Shown piece by piece: positions 15,721 to 24,745 of a stretch of DNA of 64,000 nt. The DNA comes from Mariniphaga sediminis (lineage in GTDB: Bacteria > Bacteroidota > Bacteroidia > Bacteroidales > Prolixibacteraceae), in contig NZ_QWET01000009.1 of the NCBI RefSeq assembly GCF_003573545.1, positions 146,707 to 210,706 of the forward strand, read 5' to 3'. Both the position numbers and the translations under genes were made by a program. Position 1 is the stretch's first letter, and each line of letters begins with the position of its first letter. The notes beneath the pieces were generated by a model. That model did no database searches. It was not told the origin of the DNA and worked only from the letters and a program-made list of their open reading frames with translations.

Positions 15721-17238
15721 ATGAAGAAAATCCTGGCAATTGACGACAATGAGATAAATTTAGTACTGTTAAATCAGATCTTCAAACTGTATTATCCTGA
15801 TTTTCTTTTTTTACAAGCCACATCCGGGAAAGAAGGAATTGAAGTGGCAGTTACTGAAATTCCTGAAATTATATTGCTCGATATTTTAATGCCCGAGATG
15901 AATGGATACGAGGTTTGTGCATATCTGAAAAAAGAAACAGCTACGTGTCATATTCCTATCCTGATGATTTCTGCCCTGGGACAAAACCCCATTGAACGTA
16001 CTAAAGGGCTAAATGCCGGCGCTGATGCTTTTATTTCGAAGCCGTTCAGTCAGGATGAATTACGCGCGCAAATCGACGTGGTTTTGCGGATTAAGAAAGC
16101 AGAAGACCTGCTACGCAAAAGAAACGAAAGCCTTGAAGTTCTTATTAAAGATCAAACCACAAAATATCTGCAAAGTGAAGAAAGGTATCTGCAAATTTCA
16201 GAGCATGCGCTCGAATTTTACTGGGAGGTAGATTCAAAAGGTATTTTTACTTATGTGAGCCCGGTTATTGAAAAAATACTGGGGGAAAAACCCGATCGTA
16301 TTGTCGGTGAAAAAAGTTATATCTCTCTTTTTCAGCTTCATTTTGGAAGAACTAAAAAAAGTACTATTGAGGAAAGTTTTCTCAACCAATCAAGTTTTAA
16401 CGATTGTGAAATTGAATTAAAAATAAAAAGAGAAACAATATGGCTCTCGGCAAGTGGATTTTCCACCTTTGATAAGAAAGGAAAGTTTTACGGTTTTCGG
16501 GGAGTGTGTTACGATATTACAAAACGGAAAGAGGCAGAGATTGCGCTAAAGAAAAGTTTAAAGCAAATTAAAAATTATCAAAAAAAGCTGAAGTACCTGA
16601 ACACGGAACTGACACTGGTTGAAGAAAGAGAACGCCGCAGAATTGCCGAAAACCTGCACGACAGCCTCGGGCAGACGCTGTCGCTGGCATATATCAAGCT
16701 TTCTTCCATTATGAATGAAAATTTTCCTCCCAGGGTACAGAAAACAATCAATGAAATATCTGAGCTACTGAACAATGCTATCTCTGAGTCGCGTACGCTT
16801 ACCTACGACCTCAGTCCGCCCATTTTATATGAGCTGGGGCTTATTCCGGCATTTAAATGGAAGCTGGAACAGATAGAAATGAAACATGAAATACAGACCA
16901 CTCTGCACGGCGAAAATCAAAAAATTGGTATCAGAAAGGAATTTAATATTTTCCTGTACCGAATTGTTGCCGAGTTACTAAATAATGTATTAAAACACGC
17001 ACAGGCCAATTCAGTAGAGCTGGAGGTAAAAAAAGAGAAAAAATATTACTATATTTCAGTACGAGACAATGGCATTGGTTTTAAAAAGAACCTGGACAAA
17101 AAGGCCAAACTGGACGGAGGTTTTGGTCTGATGAGTATTAACGAACGGCTTGACAACATAAAAGGACGCCTTGAGATTAAGTCGGTTATGGGAGAAGGGA
17201 CAAATGCAACTGTGATTATACCAACGAGTGAGGGCTAA
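15721..17238 (+). CDS. Response-regulator/PAS sensor histidine kinase (NarX/DesK-type)
   Basis: A 505-residue soluble kinase without membrane spans. Order of domains: receiver (residues 1-120; ILAIDDNE, phospho-acceptor Asp in IILLDILMPEMNGYE, Lys in ISKPFSQDE), a short coiled coil, PAS (about 150-270, ending in the PAC-like GFRGVCYDITKRKEAE), a second coiled coil, HisKA_3 (about 298-365, phospho-acceptor His in RRRIAENLHDSLGQTLSL) and HATPase (NNVLKHAQANSVELEV, VRDNGIGFKK, GGFGLMSINERLDNI). The NLHDSLGQ pattern assigns it to the kinases that signal to LuxR-type regulators, and such a regulator follows five bases downstream. The N-terminal receiver lets another kinase modulate it. Cytoplasmic signal unknown. 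Confidence 0.92.
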   Translation: MKKILAIDDNEINLVLLNQIFKLYYPDFLFLQATSGKEGIEVAVTEIPEIILLDILMPEMNGYEVCAYLKKETATCHIPILMISALGQNPIERTKGLNAGADAFISKPFSQDELRAQIDVVLRIKKAEDLLRKRNESLEVLIKDQTTKYLQSEERYLQISEHALEFYWEVDSKGIFTYVSPVIEKILGEKPDRIVGEKSYISLFQLHFGRTKKSTIEESFLNQSSFNDCEIELKIKRETIWLSASGFSTFDKKGKFYGFRGVCYDITKRKEAEIALKKSLKQIKNYQKKLKYLNTELTLVEERERRRIAENLHDSLGQTLSLAYIKLSSIMNENFPPRVQKTINEISELLNNAISESRTLTYDLSPPILYELGLIPAFKWKLEQIEMKHEIQTTLHGENQKIGIRKEFNIFLYRIVAELLNNVLKHAQANSVELEVKKEKKYYYISVRDNGIGFKKNLDKKAKLDGGFGLMSINERLDNIKGRLEIKSVMGEGTNATVIIPTSEG

Positions 17239-17243
17239 AAATT

Positions 17244-17891
17244 ATGACAACAAAGGTTTTAATAGCAGACGATCATCAATTATTCAGGGAAGGATTGGTG
17301 AACTTAATTTCTTCGGCTCCTGACATAGAAGTGATAGCCGAGGCAAAAGATGGAAAAGAGGCAACCGACCGGGCAAAAAAATTGAAACCGGACGTGGTCT
17401 TAATCGATATTGGCATGCCACAAATGAATGGCATTGAAGCTACCCGCATCATAAAAAAAGAAGATCCCGGAATAAAGGTTATTGCTGTATCCATGCATTC
17501 TGACCGTCAGTTTGTGAAAGGAGTGCTCGAAGCTGGCGCAGATGGCTATCTTTTAAAAAACTGCACGTACCGGCAGCTCATAGAGGCCATTCAATCCGTG
17601 GTCTCAGGCAAAAAATACCTGAGCGACGATATTACAGAAATGGTTATACAGGGATACCTTGAACCGGAAGAAGATAACCCGGAAGGGCAGGTTGAGCTTT
17701 CGGAAAGGGAACTGGAAGTTTTAAAACTTTATGCCGAAGGCAAATCGACACGAGAAATTTCGGAAAAATTGTTCATCAGTGTCAAAACAGTGGGTACCCA
17801 CAAGCAACATATTTTTGAAAAACTGGGACTAAAAAGCAATGCGGATATGGTAAAATATGCCATTAAGGAAGGGTTGATACAACTACAATGA
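17244..17891 (+). CDS. NarL/LuxR-family response regulator
   Basis: A 215-residue DNA-binding response regulator. Receiver residues 1-120 include LIADDHQLFREGL, the phospho-acceptor in VVLIDIGMPQMNGIEATR and the Lys in GYLLKNC. The LuxR helix-turn-helix is at about 150-210 (LSERELEVLKLYAEGKSTREIS, shown in part, then ISVKTVGTHKQHIFEKL). It starts five bases after the PAS kinase stop codon, so the two form one operon and a cognate pair. Target genes cannot be read from the sequence. Confidence 0.94.
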   Translation: MTTKVLIADDHQLFREGLVNLISSAPDIEVIAEAKDGKEATDRAKKLKPDVVLIDIGMPQMNGIEATRIIKKEDPGIKVIAVSMHSDRQFVKGVLEAGADGYLLKNCTYRQLIEAIQSVVSGKKYLSDDITEMVIQGYLEPEEDNPEGQVELSERELEVLKLYAEGKSTREISEKLFISVKTVGTHKQHIFEKLGLKSNADMVKYAIKEGLIQLQ

Positions 17892-17992
17892 CGCCCATCC
17901 AGGAGCATGATAGCACTATAATACAACCAGTTAAGTCTTTCAATAAAAAAATATTCGTAACTTGAAGTAGTTTAACTTTAAAGTTTACGATT

Positions 17993-18409
17993 ATGAAAAT
18001 TCTTAGAGGAACAGTTTTCGGCGGTATCGCATTTTTTCTTCTCGGATGGCTTGTTTATGGCATTTTACTAATGGATTATTCTTCTGCCAATTACGACCAG
18101 TCAATATACAGGGCAGATGGAGAAATGATTTGGTGGGCCCTTATCGCTTCCAACCTGGCCATTGCATTGCTACTAACCCTTGTTCTGAAATGGTCGGGAG
18201 CTAAAGCAATAACCGATGGACTAAAAACCGGCGCTATTTTGGGTTTCCTTTTGTCGCTAAACATTAATTTGTCTTTTTACTCCATGACCACCATGTTCCT
18301 TCATTTTAGTGGCCTGGTGGTTGATGTGCTTGTTTTCACCCTGATGATGGCCGTAATCGGGTTGATCATTGTCTCGCTTTGGGGCAAAAAAAGTAAGGAT
18401 ACGGAATAA
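17993..18409 (+). CDS. Small four-helix membrane protein, unknown function
   Basis: 138 residues with four predicted membrane helices: VFGGIAFFLLGWLVYGILL, WWALIASNLAIALLLTLVL, a helix around GAILGFLLSLNINLSF, and VDVLVFTLMMAVIGLIIVSLW. Short basic C-terminal tail (GKKSKDTE). The fold pattern is reminiscent of DUF1761-like proteins, but I cannot assign it. It follows the kinase-regulator pair on the same strand after a 101-base gap, so it could be a separate unit. Confidence 0.65.
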   Translation: MKILRGTVFGGIAFFLLGWLVYGILLMDYSSANYDQSIYRADGEMIWWALIASNLAIALLLTLVLKWSGAKAITDGLKTGAILGFLLSLNINLSFYSMTTMFLHFSGLVVDVLVFTLMMAVIGLIIVSLWGKKSKDTE

Positions 18410-18410
18410 A

Positions 18411-18435
18411 AAAAACCCCGGGAAAACTCCCGGGG
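18411..18435 (-). terminator. Terminator of the DUF4382 lipoprotein gene
   Basis: CCCCGGGA (18416-18423) and TCCCGGGG (18428-18435) form a perfect stem; the A run before 18416 is a T tail on the minus strand. No T run follows on the plus strand, so it belongs to the minus-strand gene ending at 18524. Confidence 0.75.
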
Positions 18436-18523
18436 CATCGAATCCCTCAGCAAAATCCAACTTGAAAGTAATAAAAACCAAACTGATTTGCATTTGTTTG
18501 CCGAGAGGATTGTTTTCAGGGAA

Positions 18524-19486
18524 TTAAAGCAGGCCTAAAATCTCAATGTCCAGCTCAACAGTTGAATCAGCTGAAACAGAAACATCGTTTAAAAGTAAGC
18601 CGCCTATTTTACTATTTGCGTTGAGGATTCCTTTAAATGAAAATTTATTCTCATCCGTTGTCTTTTCAAAAGAGACGACATGAACTTCATAGTCACCTTC
18701 TTCAACAAACGAGAGTTTATATACTCCGCCATTCCCTACTTTAGAACTGGTAACTGCTTTGGCAAACAATACGTTGCTTTCACCACTACCCGAACTTTCG
18801 GCGGATGTTTCAAATTCTCCCTTGTTATAAATGAATACGTAGGTTTGATTTTCGGCATTAAACGAATCCACCTTTCCCGAAACCTCGCCACATTCATCTT
18901 CATTGACCACTCTCAGCGAGTTTTTAAGTTCTGCGGTAGTTACAAATTTGTATTCGCTTTCACCTGAACTTTCAGGAATCCGAACCACAGCCTTCCGCAA
19001 ATCGAAATCAATAACCAAAGATGTTTCCATCCCCGACTCTACCACAAATTCTTTTGAAACAGTGACCTCACTTTCTGTACTTGTTTCGGCGAAAAGATTG
19101 TGCTTTGTGCCGTCTTCAGTAAGAACATAACAACCCGGCGATTCACCCGACGCATCGTTTTCATGATCCAAAACCAGGGTAACAGAGTTGTATGTATTGG
19201 CAGCAACTTCTTCATTATCTACCAGTAATTTGGCATTCCCATTCTGGTAGGCCGAAACCTCTATTGTTTGACTTGTAAAGCCTTCCACCGATTTCCCGTC
19301 AATTTTAATATCCGACACTGTAACAAACGTTCCCTGAATATTCATATCGTCTGAAGGGGCATCTGTTATTTTAACTGAGAGCATTCCTTTTTCTTTGCCG
19401 TCTAAATCGTCTTTAGAACATTGAACAAAAAGAACCGCTGAAAACAAGATGATTACAACAACAAAAAAATTCTTCCTTTTCATCAT
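18524..19486 (-). CDS. DUF4382 domain lipoprotein
   Basis: A 320-residue lipoprotein: signal peptide with a lipobox LFVQC at about residues 19-23, then the DUF4382 domain starting GMLSVKITDAPSDDMNIQGTF-like (residues about 34-52), including VTVSDIKIDGK and VTLVLDHEND. The domain is common in Bacteroidota and archaeal envelope proteins and its function is not known. The C-terminal part (about 205-320) is beta-rich. ATGs at 19486 and 19483 are both possible. It follows the coiled-coil gene on the same strand but is separated from it by 147 bases including a hairpin. Confidence 0.82.
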   Translation of the reverse strand: MMKRKNFFVVVIILFSAVLFVQCSKDDLDGKEKGMLSVKITDAPSDDMNIQGTFVTVSDIKIDGKSVEGFTSQTIEVSAYQNGNAKLLVDNEEVAANTYNSVTLVLDHENDASGESPGCYVLTEDGTKHNLFAETSTESEVTVSKEFVVESGMETSLVIDFDLRKAVVRIPESSGESEYKFVTTAELKNSLRVVNEDECGEVSGKVDSFNAENQTYVFIYNKGEFETSAESSGSGESNVLFAKAVTSSKVGNGGVYKLSFVEEGDYEVHVVSFEKTTDENKFSFKGILNANSKIGGLLLNDVSVSADSTVELDIEILGLL

Positions 19487-19593
19487 TTTTCCAATTTAGG
19501 GTTAAAAACTATTTACTTATTAAAAAGTATTTGGGAGTTAACAATTTAATAGTTGGTATTAAGAAATTTACTTTTCCTGTATTTAAAAGTTGC

Positions 19594-19625
19594 GGGGGCC
19601 TCTCAAAACAAGCACCACGGCCCCC
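19594..19625 (-). terminator. GC-rich hairpin after the coiled-coil gene, probable terminator
   Basis: GGGGGCC (19594-19600) pairs with GGCCCCC (19619-19625) around an 18-base loop. On the minus strand it is followed by GCAACTTTT, a weak T tail. It lies just beyond the stop codon at 19634. Confidence 0.5.
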
Positions 19626-19633
19626 TGACTTTA

Positions 19634-20596
19634 TTATTTAACTTCTATCACAGCGTATTTTGTTAATTTCCAGAATTCATTCGGGTCTTCAATTTCAAGG
19701 TAGGCAACCAGATTATCCTGATATACTAAACGATAGGAACTGTCGGAATGCTCCGAAAGAACTTCCGCTTTTTTAGTGTAGAGCGGAATAGTTTGAGTAC
19801 TTCTGATATCAAGTTCGGTAAAGTAGTCTTCATTAAAATTTTCTTTCAGGGTTTTATTGGCACCCAGAATACCAAGAATACCTCCCTCGCGGGTAATCAC
19901 ACCGTGTTCTTTCAATTCCTTAAATGTACCGAACGTCCAGTAAGCCTTGTTCAGTTCGTGATCCATTTGTTTAATTTTTTCGGATGATCGCACAATGGAA
20001 TCGTTCATTACATTCAGTGAATCATTCATCACGTTCAAATCATTCTCCAGGCGATCTACCCGGACATCCATTTCTGCAATATGCAAATCACGCTCTTGCA
20101 ACTCTCTTTGAAGCTGAACAACTACCTCATTTTGCTCCTTCAACTCCGTTGAAAGTTTGGCAATTCTGTTTCTGAACGATTTAATTTCAACATTAGAAGA
20201 AGACAGCTTTTTATTCAACTCTTCAATTTTCTTTTCACTTTCTTCCAGCATCGTGTTCATCAGGGCAATGTCTTCAATAATACTTGCCTGTTTATCGAGA
20301 TTGCCTTCACTTTGCTCAAGTTCCAGCTGCCCCCGTTTTTCCTTAATAAACGTAAGGTTTTGTTCGATTTCGCTCAACGTACCGTCGAGTTCATTAATAA
20401 CAGAATCTCTTGTTTCAATCAGCGAACTTAAATTGGTTTTCTCCATGTGAAGATCGCTAATTTTTGCATCCTTGTTTAAGATGATAATGAAACCGGTAAT
20501 GACAATAAGTAAAATAATTGCCCCGGTTACAATATTTCTCAGGATTGATTTTTCCCACTTTTTAGAACTTTTTGTTTCTTCAAAATCCTTTTTCAT
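19634..20596 (-). CDS. Membrane-anchored coiled-coil protein
   Basis: I do not recognise a named family. The 320-residue product has a short cytoplasmic N-terminus (KKDFEETKSSKKWEKS), one membrane helix (about residues 25-45, TGAIILLIVITGFIIIL), then a long coiled coil to about residue 210 with heptad-like repeats (IEELNKKLSSSNVEIKSF, LQRELQERDLHIAEMDV, VDRLENDLNVMNDSLNVM). The C-terminal 100 residues (YWTFGTFKELKEHGVITREGG onward, in part) look globular. An unusually good Shine-Dalgarno (GGGAGGA) precedes the ATG by 9-10 bases. The sigma-54 promoter and palindrome upstream make it the probable target of the NtrC-type regulator encoded just before it. It may be an envelope stress or scaffolding protein; unproven. 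Confidence 0.75.
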   Translation of the reverse strand: MKKDFEETKSSKKWEKSILRNIVTGAIILLIVITGFIIILNKDAKISDLHMEKTNLSSLIETRDSVINELDGTLSEIEQNLTFIKEKRGQLELEQSEGNLDKQASIIEDIALMNTMLEESEKKIEELNKKLSSSNVEIKSFRNRIAKLSTELKEQNEVVVQLQRELQERDLHIAEMDVRVDRLENDLNVMNDSLNVMNDSIVRSSEKIKQMDHELNKAYWTFGTFKELKEHGVITREGGILGILGANKTLKENFNEDYFTELDIRSTQTIPLYTKKAEVLSEHSDSSYRLVYQDNLVAYLEIEDPNEFWKLTKYAVIEVK

Positions 20597-20653
20597 GGCT
20601 CATTCCTCCCAAAATTAATTTAACATTCATTTCTCCAACATTTCCGTGGATAT

Positions 20654-20669
20654 TTCAATCGGGGTGCCA
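20654..20669 (-). promoter_or_regulatory. Sigma-54 (-24/-12) promoter
   Basis: On the minus strand TGGCAC (20664-20669), five bases, then TTGAA (20654-20658): this fits the TGGCAC-N5-TTGCA consensus except at the fourth base of the -12 element. It puts the start about 45 bases before the coiled-coil gene ATG at 20596. The neighbouring regulator has an intact GAFTGA loop for sigma-54 contact. Confidence 0.65.
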
Positions 20670-20743
20670 AAATTCAATCTGACCAATATACCAGTAATAA
20701 TCAGCCCATTACAAAAGAACAAAGCCTGCACAAGCTTTATCTA

Positions 20744-20763
20744 TTTGATAATTCACTATCAAA
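20744..20763. repeat. Palindrome, candidate enhancer-binding site
   Basis: TTTGATA (20744-20750) and TATCAAA (20757-20763) form a perfect 7-base inverted repeat with six bases between. Its distance of about 75-95 bases upstream of the -24 element is typical for sites bound by NtrC-type activators. There is no T tail on either strand, so a terminator is unlikely. Confidence 0.5.
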
Positions 20764-20801
20764 ATGATAAGAAAGAGTGTGTGTTTGAAAAAGGAATGAT
20801 T

Positions 20802-22148
20802 TTATTCCGCTTTTTTCATCATCCGGTAAACAGTAGCTACTCCTATCCCGAGTTTTTCCGCTACCTGGGAAGCATTGTTCCCGTATTTATCAAGATAACT
20901 TTTTACAATTCGCATATTGTATTCCCTGAGTGTCATTTCCTGATCGGTAATTTCAGGCAAAAGGGCCTGGTTTTCAAGGATAATATTTTCGCTGCTGATT
21001 TCGTCGTTATCAGCAAGGGTGATTGCCAGTTCCATCACCGATTTCAACTCCCGTACATTCCCCGGGAAGCTGTACAACAGCAACTTATCTACTGCTGACT
21101 TAGACAATGTTTTATGAGGCAGTTCATTTTCCCCACAAAATTCACCGATAAAATGTTTCGCCAGAGAAATAATGTCGTTTCCCCTTTCACGCAGGGGCGG
21201 GAGTTCAATGTGCAACCCGTAAAGGCGATAATAAAGATCTTGCCTGAACTCTTTTTTCAAAACGAGCTCCTGAAGATTTTGATGCGTGGCAACAACAATA
21301 CGGCAATCTGTTTTTACCGGATTGTTACTTCCTATCCGCACAATTTCTTTCTCCTGAAGAGCCCGAAGTATTTTAGCCTGGAGCGCTATATCCATTTCTG
21401 CTATTTCATCAAGAAAAAGAGTTCCCCCGTTGGCTTCTTCAAATTTACCAATGCGTCTTGCATTGGCTCCGGTAAAAGCCCCCTTCTCAAATCCGAAAAG
21501 TTCGCTTTCTATTAAATCGCGTGGGATGGCTGCCACATTCACTGCCACAAAAGGTTTGTCGGAACGCGACGAATTGTAATGAATAGCTTTGGCTACCAAC
21601 TCTTTTCCTGTTCCTGTTTCCCCGGTAATAGTAACGGTAATCCCTGTTCGGGTAGCTTTTTCTATAAGATTGAATATTTTTTTTGTTGCCGGACTGCTCC
21701 CTACAATGGTTTTTTGGTAGCTGTACTTTTTCTTCACCTCGCTGCGCAACGAAATAACCTCCCGTTTTAAACGCACCCCTTTCCTGATATTCTGGACGGT
21801 GTTCAGCAGGCGTTCGCGTATGTCGTCCGATTTTACAATGTAATCGTAAGCTCCGAACTTAAGCAACTCCACAACTACTTCAATTTCACTTTGCTCTGAA
21901 ATCAAAATAACCTGAATATCCTCATTCTCCGCCTTAATCTTTTTCAGCATCTCAAGGCCTTTTATATCAGGAAGGCGGTAATCAAGCGTAATTACATCGG
22001 GCGATTTGTACAGGCTGTTGAGACAATCTTTGCCGGTGGTAAACGATTCTATATCGTAATCAGGATTCAGGGAAAGGTTATGAACCAAAAGCCTGTTGTA
22101 CCACTCATCGTCTTCAACTACAAATATTCTGAAAGGTTTCTCGTCCAT
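20802..22148 (-). CDS. NtrC-family sigma-54-dependent response regulator
   Basis: A 448-residue activator. Receiver domain residues 1-120 (IFVVEDDEWYNRLL; phospho-acceptor in VITLDYRLPDIKG), AAA+ domain about 145-375 with Walker A GETGTGKE, the sigma-54 contact loop GAFTGA, Walker B GGTLFLDEIAEMD and the arginine-finger region, and a C-terminal Fis-like helix-turn-helix (NNASQVAEKLGIGVATVYR). Phosphorylation would drive ring assembly and opening of sigma-54 promoters, such as the one at 20654-20669. Its likely sensor is the hybrid kinase ending 93 bases upstream on the same strand. Confidence 0.95.
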   Translation of the reverse strand: MDEKPFRIFVVEDDEWYNRLLVHNLSLNPDYDIESFTTGKDCLNSLYKSPDVITLDYRLPDIKGLEMLKKIKAENEDIQVILISEQSEIEVVVELLKFGAYDYIVKSDDIRERLLNTVQNIRKGVRLKREVISLRSEVKKKYSYQKTIVGSSPATKKIFNLIEKATRTGITVTITGETGTGKELVAKAIHYNSSRSDKPFVAVNVAAIPRDLIESELFGFEKGAFTGANARRIGKFEEANGGTLFLDEIAEMDIALQAKILRALQEKEIVRIGSNNPVKTDCRIVVATHQNLQELVLKKEFRQDLYYRLYGLHIELPPLRERGNDIISLAKHFIGEFCGENELPHKTLSKSAVDKLLLYSFPGNVRELKSVMELAITLADNDEISSENIILENQALLPEITDQEMTLREYNMRIVKSYLDKYGNNASQVAEKLGIGVATVYRMMKKAE

Positions 22149-22241
22149 TTTTTCCGGTTTAAAATCAAGCCTGTTTTGCTTTTTTAATTACAGGGGGAAG
22201 TTAAATATTTTTTTTCAGCGAAAGAAAACGCCAAACCCGGT

Positions 22242-24638
22242 TTATGTGGCATTGTGTGTATCCAAATAATGTTTCAGTGATGCCACCACCTCATCTGTTT
22301 CTTTCTTCACGGAACGGTACAGTTCTTCGATTATTTCAGGGTTTGGTGAATTTTGCGGTTCAGTTTCCAGTCTTTTCAATTTTTCATAGAGCCCAAAAGC
22401 ATGAAGGTGCTTACTCGGTGCCGCCATTTTGTGTGCGGCTTCAGAAACAGCCTCCCAGTTTCTCTGCACAACAGCATCTTGAATATTATTCAGGCCGTCT
22501 TTCGAAGTTTTAATAAAAAGCAGGATCATTTCCCTTAAAAAAACAGGATCTCCGTTAGCAATCCGTTCCAAATCATCAGGCTTTATTTTCTGGCTGACTT
22601 GCTTGTTCTCTTCGGAATGAGAAATATTCAGGAAAGGCGACACAGCATCAAACAGCTCTTTTTCGGAAAACGGCTTCATTAAAAAACCAGACATCCCGAC
22701 TTCTAAACATGCCTGCTGATCTACCTTCCGGTCGGAAGCTGTTACGGCGATTATTTTTGATGTTGGTTTTTCAGCCAGAATTTCTTTAGCTGCGTCAATC
22801 CCGGTCTTTCGGGGCATCCGCATATCCATGAGTATTACATCGAAATGGTTAGACAAAGCCACTGAAATGGCCTCTTCCCCATCCGTTGCCTCCCCGTATT
22901 TTGTCCCCCATTTTTTCAAAATGTTTATCAAAACAAACCGGTTAAACTCATCATCATCGGCAATCAATACCGAACACCTACGGAAATGCTCCGGAATATC
23001 CGGTGTTGCAAACTCACGATGCTCGATTTTTCCGGCATCGCCCAGGGGATAAGGTATAGAAACAAACATGGTAGTTCCCTTTCCGGTTTTGCTTTCAACC
23101 GAAATGTGTCCCCCCTGCATTTCAACCAGCTTTTTTACAATGGCAAGCCCCAAACCGGTCCCGCTGTATTTTTTGCCTCCTTCATTTTCAGCCTGAACAA
23201 ATTCATCGAAAATGATTTCAAGATTTTTTTCCGAAATGCCGATTCCTGAATCCTGTACCTGAAAATGCAATAGAACTTTATTGCCGGTACTATTCTCGGT
23301 CTTTACGCTAAGCACAACTTCACCTTTTTCGGTAAACTTAATGGCGTTGCCCACCAGGTTAATCAGGATCTGTTTCAACCGTAACGGATCCCCTTCCAGC
23401 GCCTCAGGCAATGAGTTCGCCTGGAAATAATGCAGCGAAATCCCCTTTTTTCGTGCTTCAATGCCCTGAATGCTGGCCACTTCTTCAAAAACCGCCAGGG
23501 GAGAAAAATGAATGGAATCGAAAGACAATTTTTTTGCCTGAATCTTAGAGAAGTCGAGGGTATCGTTAATAATTGATTTCAAATGACTTGCCGAATGAGA
23601 TAAAATGGTTATTTGCTTTTTTACCTGATCATCAGAGACCTGCTGGTGCAATTGCTCTGATAAGCTAAATATTGCGTTAACCGGAGTGCGCATTTCATGG
23701 CTCACATTGGCTGCAAACTGTTCTTTTGCATGAGCCAGTTTCTCCGCTTCCTGCTTCGCCCTTTTTAATGCTTGCTGGTAAATCCTCGATTTTTTCTGAT
23801 AATTAAACAAGAGAAAAATGACAGCCAGCAATAGCACTACAGCAGCTGCCGAAAACATGGCCAGATACTTATATGTCATTTGCGCCAAATGGTGGGCTTC
23901 CATGGTTTTCGAAATACGTTTCTCCATTTCAAAGTTTTCGCCCCACAGTATCAACCGGTTCAGTTCTTTCCCAATTTCCCCGTTTCGTTCAATCAGCTTC
24001 GACTCAAGAATATTAATTCGGGTATCTTTCTCTTTTATAGTGGACTCAATGTTTTGAATTTCGTTTTTTAGTTCTGCCCTTTCAATGTTCTTCTCAACAA
24101 TTGTTGTATCAATAACTACTTTCTTCCGTCCAAAAATACCTTTCAAAAAACCCTTCTCGCGGGTTTGGGTTTCAGTAATAACCGTGTCCGCTTCCTCTCC
24201 TTCCAGTTTAGAGTATATTTCCGTAAAAACAGGTTCCATTCCCTGTACTGAATTATGCAGTTTCAGCACTTCCTGCCAGATTCCCAGTTTTTCAACGGAT
24301 AAAACATAAAAGGAATCCACAAGCGACTGGTACTCTGGCGACGTATTTTTTTTAAGGCTTTCCAGTTTTTTTGCTACGGCCTCGCTCGCTTCCCGGTGCG
24401 GTGTCAGGTTTTTTTTGTTATCGGTTAAAACATACAACCGCACTGCATTTTCCACAGTGGCCAGGTCAGCAGCAATATCCTTTATCAAAAACAACTGGTA
24501 ATCGGGACTGGCCTGCTGCTGGGCGGAAGTAACAATTTGAGAAAGGCTTTTATAAGCAAGATAACCTGTTGCAACTACTGCAGATGCAATTACAACAGCC
24601 AAAAGAGTAATCTGGAATTCAATTCTAAACTTTGCCAT
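22242..24638 (-). CDS. Hybrid sensor histidine kinase with receiver and HPt domains
   Basis: A 798-residue inner-membrane phosphorelay kinase. Helix 1 (about 9-29), a periplasmic helical sensor region (about 30-255, CHASE3-like in character, with coiled-coil heptads), helix 2 (about 258-280), HisKA (NVSHEMRTPVNAIFSL, about 312-327), HATPase (LVGNAIKFTEKGEVVLSV, DSGIGISEKN, GTGLGLAIVKKLVEMQGG), receiver (VLIADDDEFNRFVL, DVILMDMRMPRKTG, about 555-680), and a C-terminal HPt domain with the histidine in SEAAHKMAAPSKHL (about 740). The chain His-Asp-His would pass phosphate to the NtrC-type regulator downstream. The signal is unknown. Confidence 0.93.
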   Translation of the reverse strand: MAKFRIEFQITLLAVVIASAVVATGYLAYKSLSQIVTSAQQQASPDYQLFLIKDIAADLATVENAVRLYVLTDNKKNLTPHREASEAVAKKLESLKKNTSPEYQSLVDSFYVLSVEKLGIWQEVLKLHNSVQGMEPVFTEIYSKLEGEEADTVITETQTREKGFLKGIFGRKKVVIDTTIVEKNIERAELKNEIQNIESTIKEKDTRINILESKLIERNGEIGKELNRLILWGENFEMEKRISKTMEAHHLAQMTYKYLAMFSAAAVVLLLAVIFLLFNYQKKSRIYQQALKRAKQEAEKLAHAKEQFAANVSHEMRTPVNAIFSLSEQLHQQVSDDQVKKQITILSHSASHLKSIINDTLDFSKIQAKKLSFDSIHFSPLAVFEEVASIQGIEARKKGISLHYFQANSLPEALEGDPLRLKQILINLVGNAIKFTEKGEVVLSVKTENSTGNKVLLHFQVQDSGIGISEKNLEIIFDEFVQAENEGGKKYSGTGLGLAIVKKLVEMQGGHISVESKTGKGTTMFVSIPYPLGDAGKIEHREFATPDIPEHFRRCSVLIADDDEFNRFVLINILKKWGTKYGEATDGEEAISVALSNHFDVILMDMRMPRKTGIDAAKEILAEKPTSKIIAVTASDRKVDQQACLEVGMSGFLMKPFSEKELFDAVSPFLNISHSEENKQVSQKIKPDDLERIANGDPVFLREMILLFIKTSKDGLNNIQDAVVQRNWEAVSEAAHKMAAPSKHLHAFGLYEKLKRLETEPQNSPNPEIIEELYRSVKKETDEVVASLKHYLDTHNAT

Positions 24639-24745
24639 CGAGTCAGTGATTTACAATTTGTTATAAGCCAAACCAGTCGTTTTGCTATTTTTAAACGTAA
24701 ACTGACTTTTTTTGTTGAGTAAGAAAAGCAGGTGTTTCCTGTTTT

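Noticed and set aside
20744..20763. Palindrome as a terminator of the NtrC-type regulator gene
   Set aside because: No T run follows on the minus strand and the stem is AT-rich; the position upstream of the sigma-54 promoter fits a protein-binding site better.
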